Shown: positions 1 through 6,080 of the stretch, in pieces | Layout of the letters: every line of letters starts with the position of its first letter | How positions within the stretch are numbered: position 1 is the stretch's first letter | Assembly: GCA_043778315.1 (NCBI GenBank) | Contig: JAYWGJ010000061.1 | Span: 1 to 9,435 of the forward strand | DNA length: 9,435 nucleotides | Direction: 5' to 3' | Source: JBEEMU01 sp043778315 | GTDB lineage: Bacteria > Bacteroidota > Bacteroidia > Chitinophagales > Saprospiraceae | The notes under the pieces: model-generated | The model's database searches: none | What the model saw: the letters and a program-made list of their open reading frames with translations, nothing else | What the model was told of the DNA's origin: nothing | Made by a program: the position numbers and the translations under genes

Positions 1-213
1 TCGGTACTGTAAATGCAGGTCGGTGCTGCCTTCTACTAAGGTAGCGACGTTTTTTCGGACGTTAAATCCTGCGCTCGCGCTGCCCGACCAACGCACCGAA
101 TCCGCTTTATTGCGTATCCGCTCTTTTTCTATATTGATGATTTGCGCGCTGCCGTATTGCGACAAACAGCCGAATAAAAAAAGACAAAAATTGATTTTAT
201 AGTTGGAGAGCAT
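1..213 (-). CDS. DUF481-type outer-membrane protein, 5' part (partial)
   Basis: Seventy-one codons are open from an ATG at 213-211 to the left edge, so the gene continues outside the window. The first ~23 residues form a Sec signal peptide: a Lys near the N-terminus, a hydrophobic stretch rich in Phe/Leu, and a Gly-Ser-Ala site before Gln24. The following mature N-terminus contains QIINIEKERIRNKADSVRWS and then SASAGFNV. I recognise this as the typical start of Bacteroidota DUF481 proteins, predicted outer-membrane beta-barrels related to E. coli YdiY. The substrate or role of this family is not well established. Cys16 follows Leu-Phe-Gly and looks slightly like a lipobox, but Phe at -2 is atypical. 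The gene is transcribed away from the purine-rich repeat array, which lies just upstream of it. The family call comes from memory of the N-terminal pattern only, because most of the barrel is missing. Confidence 0.72.
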   Translation of the reverse strand, partial: MLSNYKINFCLFLFGCLSQYGSAQIINIEKERIRNKADSVRWSGSASAGFNVRKNVATLVEGSTDLHLQYR

Positions 214-235
214 AGTATAAAGAGTGAAACGAAAA

Positions 236-480
236 TTTTAGACGCGAAAGTTTTTTGAGCGTAGCGGTTTTTTAGACGCAGAGAAGCAGAGGGGCAAAGA
301 GGCAGAGTGAGCGGAGGTTTTTTTATTGCAAAGAAACAAAGGTTTTTGAGTGTAAATTTTTTTTTAGACGCGGAGAAGCGGAGAAGCAAAGAGGCAGAGT
401 GAGCGAGGCTTTTATTGCAAAGAAACAAAGATTTTTTGAGTGTGGAAGTTTTTTAGAAGCAGAGCGAGTGAGCTTTTTTT
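236..480 (+). repeat. Purine-rich intergenic repeat array (~90-bp units, 8-bp internal period)
   Basis: Two near-complete units lie at about 268-353 and 357-443. Collapsed units lie at 236-262 and 448-480. Each full unit reads: T-run, AGACGC, octamers of the form RRAGRRGC, then AGAGTGAGCG, a T-run, ATTGCAAAGAAACAAAG, a T-run and GAGTGT. The 38-bp cores at 271-308 and 363-400 differ at four positions, all purine-for-purine. Cytosines fall at core positions 9, 17, 25 and 33, which gives the exact 8-bp period. I see no protein-coding signal and no spacers. An inverted copy occurs at 1755-1815, so this is a dispersed element rather than a purely local duplication. The array fills the gap between the divergent DUF481 gene and the alpha/beta hydrolase, so both genes' promoters should lie in or beside it. 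I could not pick out a clear promoter there. Confidence 0.85.
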
Positions 481-506
481 ATCATAAAAAAATAAAAATT
501 ACAACA

Positions 507-1322
507 GTGAAACAATCCGTAGTTAAAATCATATCTACCATTTTTCCGACTCCAGTAGCGGCATGGGCGTACAGCCAACTACTCAACCCGCAAGTTAAGA
601 AGCTGCGCGACAACGAGTTAGCGGTTTTGGACAAGGCAGAAAAAGCGATTTTTAAGTTCAAAAACTTCGATATTCAGCTTTATACTTGGCGCGGCGGCGC
701 GGATAGCGTTTTGCTAATTCACGGCTGGGAAGGGCAGGCGGGCAATTTTACCGACGTGGTCGAGCAGCTTATAGCGCGCAACTACACGGTGTATGCTTTC
801 GACGCGCCGTCGCACGGGTTTAGCAGCAAAGGGCAGACGAGCCTTTTTGAGTTTATAGAATTGGTGGGTATTTTGATTAGAAAATACAGCGTCAGAAAAC
901 TCATCAGCCATTCTTTTGGCGGCGTTGCCACGACCTACGCGCTGTATATCAACCCCGACCTACACATCGATAAATACCTGCTTTTTACCGTTCCCGACAA
1001 GTTTTCGGAGCGGATAGACGACGTTGCGGCGCAAGCGGGTATTACCGAAAAGGTGAAAAATAAGCTTATTCGGCGGTTGGCAGCCGAAACAAACTTGGAT
1101 ATACACAGCCTAAACGTCAGCGATTTTGTCAAAAAAATCAACGTGGCGCAAGCCCTGATTATTCACGACTCGAACGACACGGTGATACCGATTGAACGCG
1201 CCCAAAACGTGGCTGCAAACTGGCAAAACGCACAACTCGTCGAAATCACGGGTACAGGGCATTTTCGGATTTTGCGCACGCCGTCGGTCATAGCAGAGGG
1301 ATTGGCGTTTTTGCAGGATTGA
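507..1322 (+). CDS. Alpha/beta-hydrolase fold protein
   Basis: From GTG 507 the protein is 271 residues, a usual length for a single-domain alpha/beta hydrolase. The oxyanion-side motif HGWEG is at 72-76. The nucleophile elbow Ser-His-Ser-Phe-Gly-Gly puts the likely nucleophile at Ser136. His-Asp-Ser-Asn-Asp at 220-224 supplies the likely acid Asp224, and Gly-His252-Phe supplies the catalytic histidine. There is no signal peptide, so a cytoplasmic esterase, lipase or peptidase-like enzyme is inferred, with unknown substrate. The reading frame stays open upstream to GTG 399, but that stretch is encoded by the purine-rich repeat and looks unlike a protein N-terminus. I therefore prefer GTG 507, just before the conserved-looking part; GTG 468 is also possible. 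The elbow has Ser where the first Gly of GxSxG is usual. The gene is convergent with the ferredoxin gene, with only 38 bp between the stop codons. Confidence 0.88.
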   Translation: MKQSVVKIISTIFPTPVAAWAYSQLLNPQVKKLRDNELAVLDKAEKAIFKFKNFDIQLYTWRGGADSVLLIHGWEGQAGNFTDVVEQLIARNYTVYAFDAPSHGFSSKGQTSLFEFIELVGILIRKYSVRKLISHSFGGVATTYALYINPDLHIDKYLLFTVPDKFSERIDDVAAQAGITEKVKNKLIRRLAAETNLDIHSLNVSDFVKKINVAQALIIHDSNDTVIPIERAQNVAANWQNAQLVEITGTGHFRILRTPSVIAEGLAFLQD

Positions 1323-1360
1323 AAGTAGATAAGAATTATTATTATCTAGCATTGAATTTC

Positions 1361-1675
1361 TCACTCAGGCGCAAGCCTAACTATAATACCATTCAAACTA
1401 TCCGTAATTGGTATTTGACAACCCAATCTACTGTTTTTATGGACGTGAAACGCTTGGTCGAGCATCGCTTCCTCATCATAACCTAAGTCTGGCAACTCGT
1501 GCGCGCTCTCTATATATATGTGACAGCTTGCGCAAAGTGCCATTCCGCCACACGTTCCCTCCACAGGGAGTTCGTGCGCCTTGCACACCTCCATTAAGTT
1601 TAACGCCATATCGGTCGGCGCATCTAAGTGATGCGGTACGCCGTCGCGGTCTATCACGGTAAGTTGTATTATCAT
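1361..1675 (-). CDS. [2Fe-2S] ferredoxin, adrenodoxin/ISC type
   Basis: This 104-residue protein is a complete plant/adrenodoxin-fold ferredoxin. The cluster ligands are Cys42, Cys48, Cys51 and Cys86, spaced C-x5-C-x2-C-x34-C, inside GTCGGMALCASC and SRLGCQI. This spacing and the acidic helix with Leu-Pro-Asp-Leu before Glu-Glu are typical of vertebrate-type/ISC ferredoxins, which pass single electrons in the cytoplasm, for example in Fe-S cluster assembly or to monooxygenases. The partner is not visible here: no isc genes, reductase or P450 lies in the window. The ATG at 1675 is the obvious start and gives a full N-terminal beta strand. Upstream is a T-rich gap, the inverted repeat copy and then the nuclease gene on the same strand, 159 bp away. 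Cotranscription with the nuclease gene is possible but has no functional logic. Confidence 0.93.
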   Translation of the reverse strand: MIIQLTVIDRDGVPHHLDAPTDMALNLMEVCKAHELPVEGTCGGMALCASCHIYIESAHELPDLGYDEEAMLDQAFHVHKNSRLGCQIPITDSLNGIIVRLAPE

Positions 1676-1754
1676 ATTTTTTTGTTTTTTTGATTAATAA
1701 ATAAAGGTTGATGACGCATTATTTAAGAAATGTTCTCTTTATACAATCTTACTT

Positions 1755-1815
1755 ACTCTGTTTCTTTGCTCCTCTGCTTCTCCGCGTTTAAAAAAAATCC
1801 TTCTCCGCGTTTAAA
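1755..1815 (-). repeat. Inverted dispersed copy of the purine-rich octamer repeat
   Basis: Read on the minus strand, 1792-1755 matches the 38-bp core at 363-400 at 33 of 38 positions, and all five differences are purine transitions. A second truncated start of the same unit (TTTAAACGCGGAGAAGG) lies directly before it at 1815-1799. The downstream ATTGCAAAGAAACAAAG portion of the unit is not present. The element sits between the stop of the nuclease gene and the start of the ferredoxin gene, in opposite orientation to the array at 236-480. Confidence 0.85.
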
Positions 1816-1834
1816 AACAAACTCAAATCCGCTC

Positions 1835-3106
1835 CTATTCGGGTCGTCCGAGCATCTGATCGTTCCCTTTGGTCTCTTTATCCAACGCTTCTTGCTCCGC
1901 CCGCTCCTGCTCCATTAGTTTTGTATCGTCGATATTCGTCAAATCGGGACTGCCCGCGTCTATCCATGCTGAATACCAAGTACTTGCGACCGAAATAATC
2001 GCCGTCCGCATTCTACTTTCCACCATTCCGCCCATGCGGTCTTGCCACGCACGCGCAAATTCCTTACATTGCACCAAAACATTCTGTCCCAATCTGTCTT
2101 CGTAACACATTTGTTTGTCGGTAGGGAAGTGCGCGACCATATCCTTTTCGGTCAGCAACACACTATCCAATAACGCGTGACTGTCCATCACTGTTTTCCA
2201 CACAAAACCATGAAAATCGGTGATATATTCTGCTTTGCCAACAAAATAATCGTAATCTTTATCTGCAAACAACTCGGGAATACGACTTTCCCAAAAGCCG
2301 TGAATACCTACTTGATTCGTTTTTTGCCCATTATAGTTCTCCGTAGTATGCAACGGGACGTGTGCATCGCCGATATAATGCCCAATTTCTGCCGAAAGAC
2401 GCAATATTTTTGCTGCGTCGCGTTCGCGGAATGCGGTAGTGAGCCTCCGTTTCATATATTCCAAGTGATATGGAACGATACCAAACAGACTAAATTGGTC
2501 TTTGCTGAACGCCGCTTTCCACTTCGGTTTTATGCCCTCCGAAGTGAATAATTTTGCTAATGTATCAGGGTTAATTTCGCTTTTATCTTCGTAATAAAGC
2601 GGTTCTACATTATCTCTAAAAAACTTTTTATAGGTGAATTTATTAATCGTAATGCTATCTTTTTTGAATATTCGCTTGATGTATTTACCGCGCAACACCA
2701 AGTCGCGTTTGCCCGTGCGCACCACTTTGTCGCCGAGCAATTGCATCGTATCATTCTTTTCGTTTACCACGAATATGTCCGTGTAGCGCGCCAATGCGTC
2801 TGTCCAATTGCGCGGCAAGTCTGGAAAGGGTGCTACGCCCCAATGATCGGCATCTATGAAGTGCCTGGGTGCCTCGAGCTTCACGGCGTAGCGGCGTTTG
2901 TCGGGATCTACGGCGTGCGCAGTGATGTATTCTATGTGTTTTTTGTAGAAACCGACCATTTCGGGCGGCAGCGTAAACACCGCCATACGGTTGATGCGCT
3001 GATGCCCAAAAAAGCCCCAATCGGGTTTGCTGCGCGTGTTACTTAGGAGCAAAACGGCAGTACTTATTAGCGCGACCGCGACGAAAATGTATTTTTTGAT
3101 GGTCAT
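1835..3106 (-). CDS. Secreted Zn-dependent phospholipase C / S1-P1 nuclease-family protein
   Basis: The 423-residue protein starts with a Sec-type signal or anchor (two Lys, then hydrophobic residues 6-22). The trinuclear-zinc motifs of the S1/P1 nuclease and phospholipase C superfamily follow in order: Trp30 and His35 in DWGFFGHQRIN, Asp67/Asp69, PRHFIDADHW (His82, Asp85, Asp87), GHYIGDAHVPLH (His243, Asp247, His253) and GIHGFWES (His269, Glu273). The last acidic ligand is Glu rather than Asp. The C-terminal region with GMVESRMR and TWYSAWIDAGSPDL matches the Bacteroidota subfamily as I remember it. It probably hydrolyses phosphodiester bonds, in nucleic acid or phospholipid, outside the cytoplasm; the substrate cannot be told. 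The stretch around 112-195 appears to be an insertion compared with the ~330-residue relatives I know. The gene is divergent from gldG. Its tail after residue 395 is rich in Glu, Gln and Lys. Confidence 0.88.
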   Translation of the reverse strand: MTIKKYIFVAVALISTAVLLLSNTRSKPDWGFFGHQRINRMAVFTLPPEMVGFYKKHIEYITAHAVDPDKRRYAVKLEAPRHFIDADHWGVAPFPDLPRNWTDALARYTDIFVVNEKNDTMQLLGDKVVRTGKRDLVLRGKYIKRIFKKDSITINKFTYKKFFRDNVEPLYYEDKSEINPDTLAKLFTSEGIKPKWKAAFSKDQFSLFGIVPYHLEYMKRRLTTAFRERDAAKILRLSAEIGHYIGDAHVPLHTTENYNGQKTNQVGIHGFWESRIPELFADKDYDYFVGKAEYITDFHGFVWKTVMDSHALLDSVLLTEKDMVAHFPTDKQMCYEDRLGQNVLVQCKEFARAWQDRMGGMVESRMRTAIISVASTWYSAWIDAGSPDLTNIDDTKLMEQERAEQEALDKETKGNDQMLGRPE

Positions 3107-3202
3107 ATTATGGATTAAAATTATTTTTTATGATTTTATAATAAACTTTTATAACGCTTTCGCGCAACATAAACGTAAGCGTACAAATGATTTGATTTTG
3201 AA

Positions 3203-3210
3203 CAAAGATA
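3203..3210 (-). promoter_or_regulatory. Candidate Bacteroidota -7 box for the nuclease gene
   Basis: On the minus strand this reads TATCTTTG, a match to the Bacteroidota TAnnTTTG -7 element, 97 bp upstream of the ATG at 3106. I see no TTG/TTTG at the expected -33 distance, so the assignment rests on the -7 box and position alone. Confidence 0.4.
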
Positions 3211-3257
3211 CGATTTTTTTAAAATTTGGTGGATTAGATATAAAAAATAGTAATAAA

Positions 3258-3290
3258 TTTGGCGTAGCATCGCAAAAATTTTTACCTTTG
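3258..3290 (+). promoter_or_regulatory. Candidate Bacteroidota-type promoter for gldG
   Basis: TTTG at 3258-3261 is followed after 21 bp by TACCTTTG at 3283-3290. This matches the primary sigma-factor consensus of this phylum (TTTG about 19-21 bp before TAnnTTTG). Transcription would start near 3297 and leave an AT-rich leader of about 60 nt before the GTG start of gldG. It sits in a 251-bp gap between divergent genes, where a promoter is expected. Confidence 0.6.
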
Positions 3291-3357
3291 AGGTTAAACA
3301 AACACTTACATATTTTATTATATCAAACAAAACAAAACAGCGTAAAAATTAATTATA

Positions 3358-5052
3358 GTGAATAACAGAAAAAAATCATTTGTACAACTGCTGCTGTGGC
3401 TCGGCGGATTGCTGCTGCTCAACGTGTTTTTCAATTGGCTGCCGTTCAGCCCGCAGCTCGACGTAACGTCCGATAAGCGGTTTTCGCTCACCGCCGCAAC
3501 GAAGCAAATGGTGCGCAAACTGAACAGCGACGTGTCGGTTGAGGTGTATTTGGAAGGCGAATTTCCTTCAGGATTCAAGCGGTTGCAAACGGGTATCCGC
3601 AACTTGCTCAACGATATGCGCTCGCAGTCGTCGCGGTTTCGGTACTCGTTCATAGACCCGCTTGCGGGCGACATACCTACCCGCAACGCGGCGATGGAAG
3701 GCTTCAAAAAAGACAAAATTTTTCCTATCAACCTCAAAGTCAAAAGCAAGGAAGGTATGCAGGAAAAAATGTTGTTTCCGTATGCCAAAGTGTATTATAA
3801 AGGCAGATGGGCGATTGTGAACCTGCTCGAAAACCAAGTACAAGGCTTGTCGCAAGAGGTGATTTTGAACAATTCATTGAGTTTGGTGGAATACAAAATC
3901 GCTAATGCGATAAACAAATTGTCGGCGACCGCCGCGCCGCTTATTGGCTTTATCGAGGGTCACGGCGAGCTTGCGCCTATCGAAACCGCCGACCTCGAGC
4001 AGACGCTCCGCGAGTTTTATAGCACCGTGCATATCAACCTCGATAGCGCGACGCAACTCAAACAAGGCATCGGCGCGTTAGTGATTGCGCGACCGCGTAC
4101 TTCGTTCCCACTCAAACACCAATTCCTTATAGACCAATACATTATGAACGGCGGCAAGGTGGTTTGGTGTATCGATAAACTCGCCGTCGCGACCGACAGT
4201 TTGCGCCGAAGCAAAGAATTTGTACCCACCGATTACACCTTAGATATAGACAATTTGCTGTTCCGCTATGGTGCGCGCATCAACCCGAACACGGTGATGG
4301 ATATGCGCTGCTCGCGCATTCCGCTACAAGTTGGCGTTATGGGCAACGAGCCGCAATACGACCTCAAACCTTGGTATTACCACGTTTTAGCGTTTTCGGA
4401 GGGTAATCACCCTATTGTCAAAAACTTGGACGCGATACAGTTGTATTATCCGTCGTCTATCGACACCATAAAAACCAAAACGCCCGTCACGAAAACCGTC
4501 GTTTTGGCATCGTCTGACCATAGCAGTATGCGGTTTTTGCCGTTTCGGGTCTCGTTCGATATCCTGCGCACTGCGCCCGACCCTGTGCAATTCAATAAGC
4601 CAAAACAAGCAATGGCGGTTTTGCTCGAGGGTACATTTCCATCTTATTTTGAAAACCGCGTAACGCCCGAGTTCGAGGCTGCGCTCGGCAAAACGGGTCA
4701 GAAATTTAAAGCGGTCAGCGAAAAAACAAAGCAAGTAGTGATTGCCGATGGCGATATTTGTAGAAACGATGTCAGCCCCGAGCTGAACGATTTTAAGCCG
4801 TTAGGCTATAATAATTTTGAAAAACATCAGTTTGCCAACAAAAAATTTATGCTCAATGTGATAGAATATTTGTTGGATAATAACGGTGTGATGGAGGCAC
4901 GCAGCAAGGAAGTGAAGCTCCGTTTGCTCGATAAACCTGCCGTAGAAGCAAATAAATTACTCTATCAAATAGTCAATACGGCTGCGCCGTTGCTGCTATT
5001 GGGCATTTTTGCTTTCTTTTTCAACCGTTGGCGCAAGCGTAAATATGCTTAA
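3358..5052 (+). CDS. gldG: Gliding-motility-type ABC transporter auxiliary protein GldG
   Basis: The product is 564 residues. A hydrophobic segment at about 7-27 is followed by DVTSDKRFSLT, the hallmark YLEGEFPSGFKRLQ and FIDPLAGD. A middle region carries GKVVWCIDKL and LLFRYGARINPNTVMD, and a single C-terminal membrane helix at about 537-555 ends in RWRKRKYA. This is the full GldG architecture (ABC_transp_aux region between two membrane anchors), with most of the protein expected on the periplasmic side. In Flavobacterium johnsoniae GldG works with GldF (membrane) and GldA (ATPase) in an ABC transporter needed for gliding, but many non-gliding Bacteroidota also carry it. The start is GTG 3358: an in-frame TAA lies five codons upstream and no ATG fits. 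No gldF is adjacent on either side, which is unusual. The next gene downstream is DUF3822, 98 bp away. Confidence 0.93.
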   Translation: MNNRKKSFVQLLLWLGGLLLLNVFFNWLPFSPQLDVTSDKRFSLTAATKQMVRKLNSDVSVEVYLEGEFPSGFKRLQTGIRNLLNDMRSQSSRFRYSFIDPLAGDIPTRNAAMEGFKKDKIFPINLKVKSKEGMQEKMLFPYAKVYYKGRWAIVNLLENQVQGLSQEVILNNSLSLVEYKIANAINKLSATAAPLIGFIEGHGELAPIETADLEQTLREFYSTVHINLDSATQLKQGIGALVIARPRTSFPLKHQFLIDQYIMNGGKVVWCIDKLAVATDSLRRSKEFVPTDYTLDIDNLLFRYGARINPNTVMDMRCSRIPLQVGVMGNEPQYDLKPWYYHVLAFSEGNHPIVKNLDAIQLYYPSSIDTIKTKTPVTKTVVLASSDHSSMRFLPFRVSFDILRTAPDPVQFNKPKQAMAVLLEGTFPSYFENRVTPEFEAALGKTGQKFKAVSEKTKQVVIADGDICRNDVSPELNDFKPLGYNNFEKHQFANKKFMLNVIEYLLDNNGVMEARSKEVKLRLLDKPAVEANKLLYQIVNTAAPLLLLGIFAFFFNRWRKRKYA

Positions 5053-5062
5053 AAAAGTGGGT

Positions 5063-5083
5063 GTGTCGGGTTTCAACCCGCAC
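5063..5083 (+). repeat. REP-like hairpin, first of an inverted pair
   Basis: GTG-T-CGGGTT, TC loop, AACCCG-CAC forms a 9-bp stem with one bulged T. It lies 10 bp after the gldG stop codon. It pairs in design with the hairpin at 5097-5116, which is an inverted copy with covarying stem bases. No T-run follows, so a standard intrinsic terminator is unlikely. It could still protect the gldG mRNA 3' end. Confidence 0.75.
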
Positions 5084-5096
5084 GAAATAAGCCAAA

Positions 5097-5116
5097 ATGC
5101 GGATTGAAATCCGCAT
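5097..5116 (-). repeat. REP-like hairpin, second of an inverted pair
   Basis: ATGCGGATT, GA loop, AATCCGCAT forms a perfect 9-bp stem. Its reverse complement is ATGCGGATTTCAATCCGCAT, which aligns with the hairpin at 5063-5083 apart from the bulged T and two base-pair changes that keep pairing (G-C to A-T in both). A 13-bp spacer separates the two. No transposase or RAYT gene is in the window. Confidence 0.75.
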
Positions 5117-5150
5117 ACCGATTACCCAATAAAATCCAAAATTTAACGGT

Positions 5151-5999
5151 ATGACCACGCAAATCAAAGAAGCGCACTACTTTCTGAACTCGACCGCCGA
5201 CTACAAGTTGTGGCTGAACGTTGGCTGCGACGGCATTGCGTTGGTCGTGACGAATATGGCGCGGCACGTTTTGTATTGGCATAGTACGCCGTTTGAGGCG
5301 CGGGTTTCGCCGCAGCAATTACACCGAAAAGTGCAGGCGTGGGCGACCGACCAAGCCGTTTTGCAGCGACATTTCGCAGATATACATATCGCCGTTTACT
5401 TTCCGCAAACGATACTCGTACCCGATGCGTGGTTCGAGCCGTATCATGCGCGCACTTACCTCACGCGCACTATCGGCGACGACCTCATAGACATGGTTGC
5501 GCGCAGCGAACACGCCGCCGCTTATGATTTGCACTTGGTTTATGGCTTGCCGCAACCCTTGTTGCACACCTTAAATACGCTGTTTCCGAACGCGAAAGTA
5601 CGGCATTCGTTCACCAAACTGCTCTCGGGCATACAATACATGGCGCGGGCGCAGCGCGGCACTTTTGTTTACGCGCTTACGCACACGAACGCGCTCACGC
5701 TTATCGTCGCCGACAGCGAAAAGCTGTATTTGATGAATACTTACGCCTATCTTTCTGCTCGCGACTACTTGTATTATGTGATGTTGGTGTACCAAGAATT
5801 GGGATTAGATACGGCAGCCGTGCCGCTCGTGATGGCGGGTGATATTGTCCCCGACTCCGAAATCGTCAAAATGATGTCCCCTTATATCGGCAGTATTTCG
5901 TGGGCGCAACGCCCGTCGGGGGTCATTATCGGCGAAGCCGCAAAATATACGATGCCCACGCATTTTCACAACGAACTGTTGTATCAGATAGTCGGATAA
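5151..5999 (+). CDS. DUF3822 family protein
   Basis: This 282-residue protein has no signal peptide or clear membrane helix. It fits the Bacteroidota-restricted DUF3822 family. Recognisable parts are the paired LPQPLLHTLNTLFPNAKVRH segment near the middle, a strand pair around FVYALTHTNALTLIVA, the motif KLYLMNTYAYLSARDYLYYV, and the C-terminal PLVMAGDIVPDSEIVKMMSPYI. The function of the family is unknown. As I recall, relatives often sit beside rsmD and coaD, but neither is next to it here. The ATG at 5151 is the best start and lies 98 bp after gldG on the same strand, with the hairpin pair between them. I see no TAnnTTTG box in that gap, so readthrough from gldG is plausible. Transcription should stop at the strong terminator 17 bp after the stop codon. 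Confidence 0.8.
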   Translation: MTTQIKEAHYFLNSTADYKLWLNVGCDGIALVVTNMARHVLYWHSTPFEARVSPQQLHRKVQAWATDQAVLQRHFADIHIAVYFPQTILVPDAWFEPYHARTYLTRTIGDDLIDMVARSEHAAAYDLHLVYGLPQPLLHTLNTLFPNAKVRHSFTKLLSGIQYMARAQRGTFVYALTHTNALTLIVADSEKLYLMNTYAYLSARDYLYYVMLVYQELGLDTAAVPLVMAGDIVPDSEIVKMMSPYIGSISWAQRPSGVIIGEAAKYTMPTHFHNELLYQIVG

Positions 6000-6016
6000 A
6001 TCGTATTGTAAATAGT

Positions 6017-6075
6017 GTTATAAATAAAAAAGCGCAACGACACGGGGAGTGTTGTTGCGCTTTTTTATTTATAAC
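6017..6075. terminator. Strong bidirectional rho-independent terminator
   Basis: The arms at 6017-6038 and 6054-6075 are a perfect 22-bp inverted repeat. The stem extends inward through one G-U pair and four more base pairs to a 5-nt loop (6044-6048), about 27 bp in all. A GCGCAAC core next to A6 on one side and T6 on the other gives a GC-rich stem and a U-tract in both directions. It lies exactly between the convergent stops of the DUF3822 gene (5999) and the SRAP gene (6081) and should terminate both. Confidence 0.95.
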
Positions 6076-6080
6076 CCACC

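Noticed and set aside
166..168. Cys16 of the DUF481 protein as a lipoprotein attachment site
   Set aside because: Phe precedes the Gly-Cys, which is a poor lipobox, and a good signal peptidase I site follows before Gln24.
129..428. Minus-strand open frame of 99 codons across the purine-rich repeat
   Set aside because: It overlaps the DUF481 start in another frame, and its composition is simply the translated repeat.
236..480. Possible CRISPR-like array because of the regular ~90-bp period
   Set aside because: The whole unit repeats, including what would be spacers. There is no short conserved repeat separated by unique spacers and no cas gene nearby.
1326..1348. Hairpin TAGATAA ... TTATCTA between the convergent hydrolase and ferredoxin genes as a terminator
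   Set aside because: The stem is 7 bp, with six A-T pairs and one G-C, the loop is 9 nt, and no T-run follows on either strand. It is too weak to call.
1367..1378. AGGC-GCAA-GCCT mini-hairpin
   Set aside because: It is only a 4-bp stem inside the last codons of the ferredoxin gene and is probably chance.
2177..2551. Open frame of 124 codons on the plus strand opposite the nuclease gene
   Set aside because: It lies entirely opposite a well-supported gene, shows no recognisable protein features, and has no promoter or start context.
3154..3182. Inverted repeat ACGCTT ... AAGCGT in the nuclease-gldG gap as an operator
   Set aside because: Six-base arms 17 bp apart with no further symmetry are expected by chance in a gap of this size.
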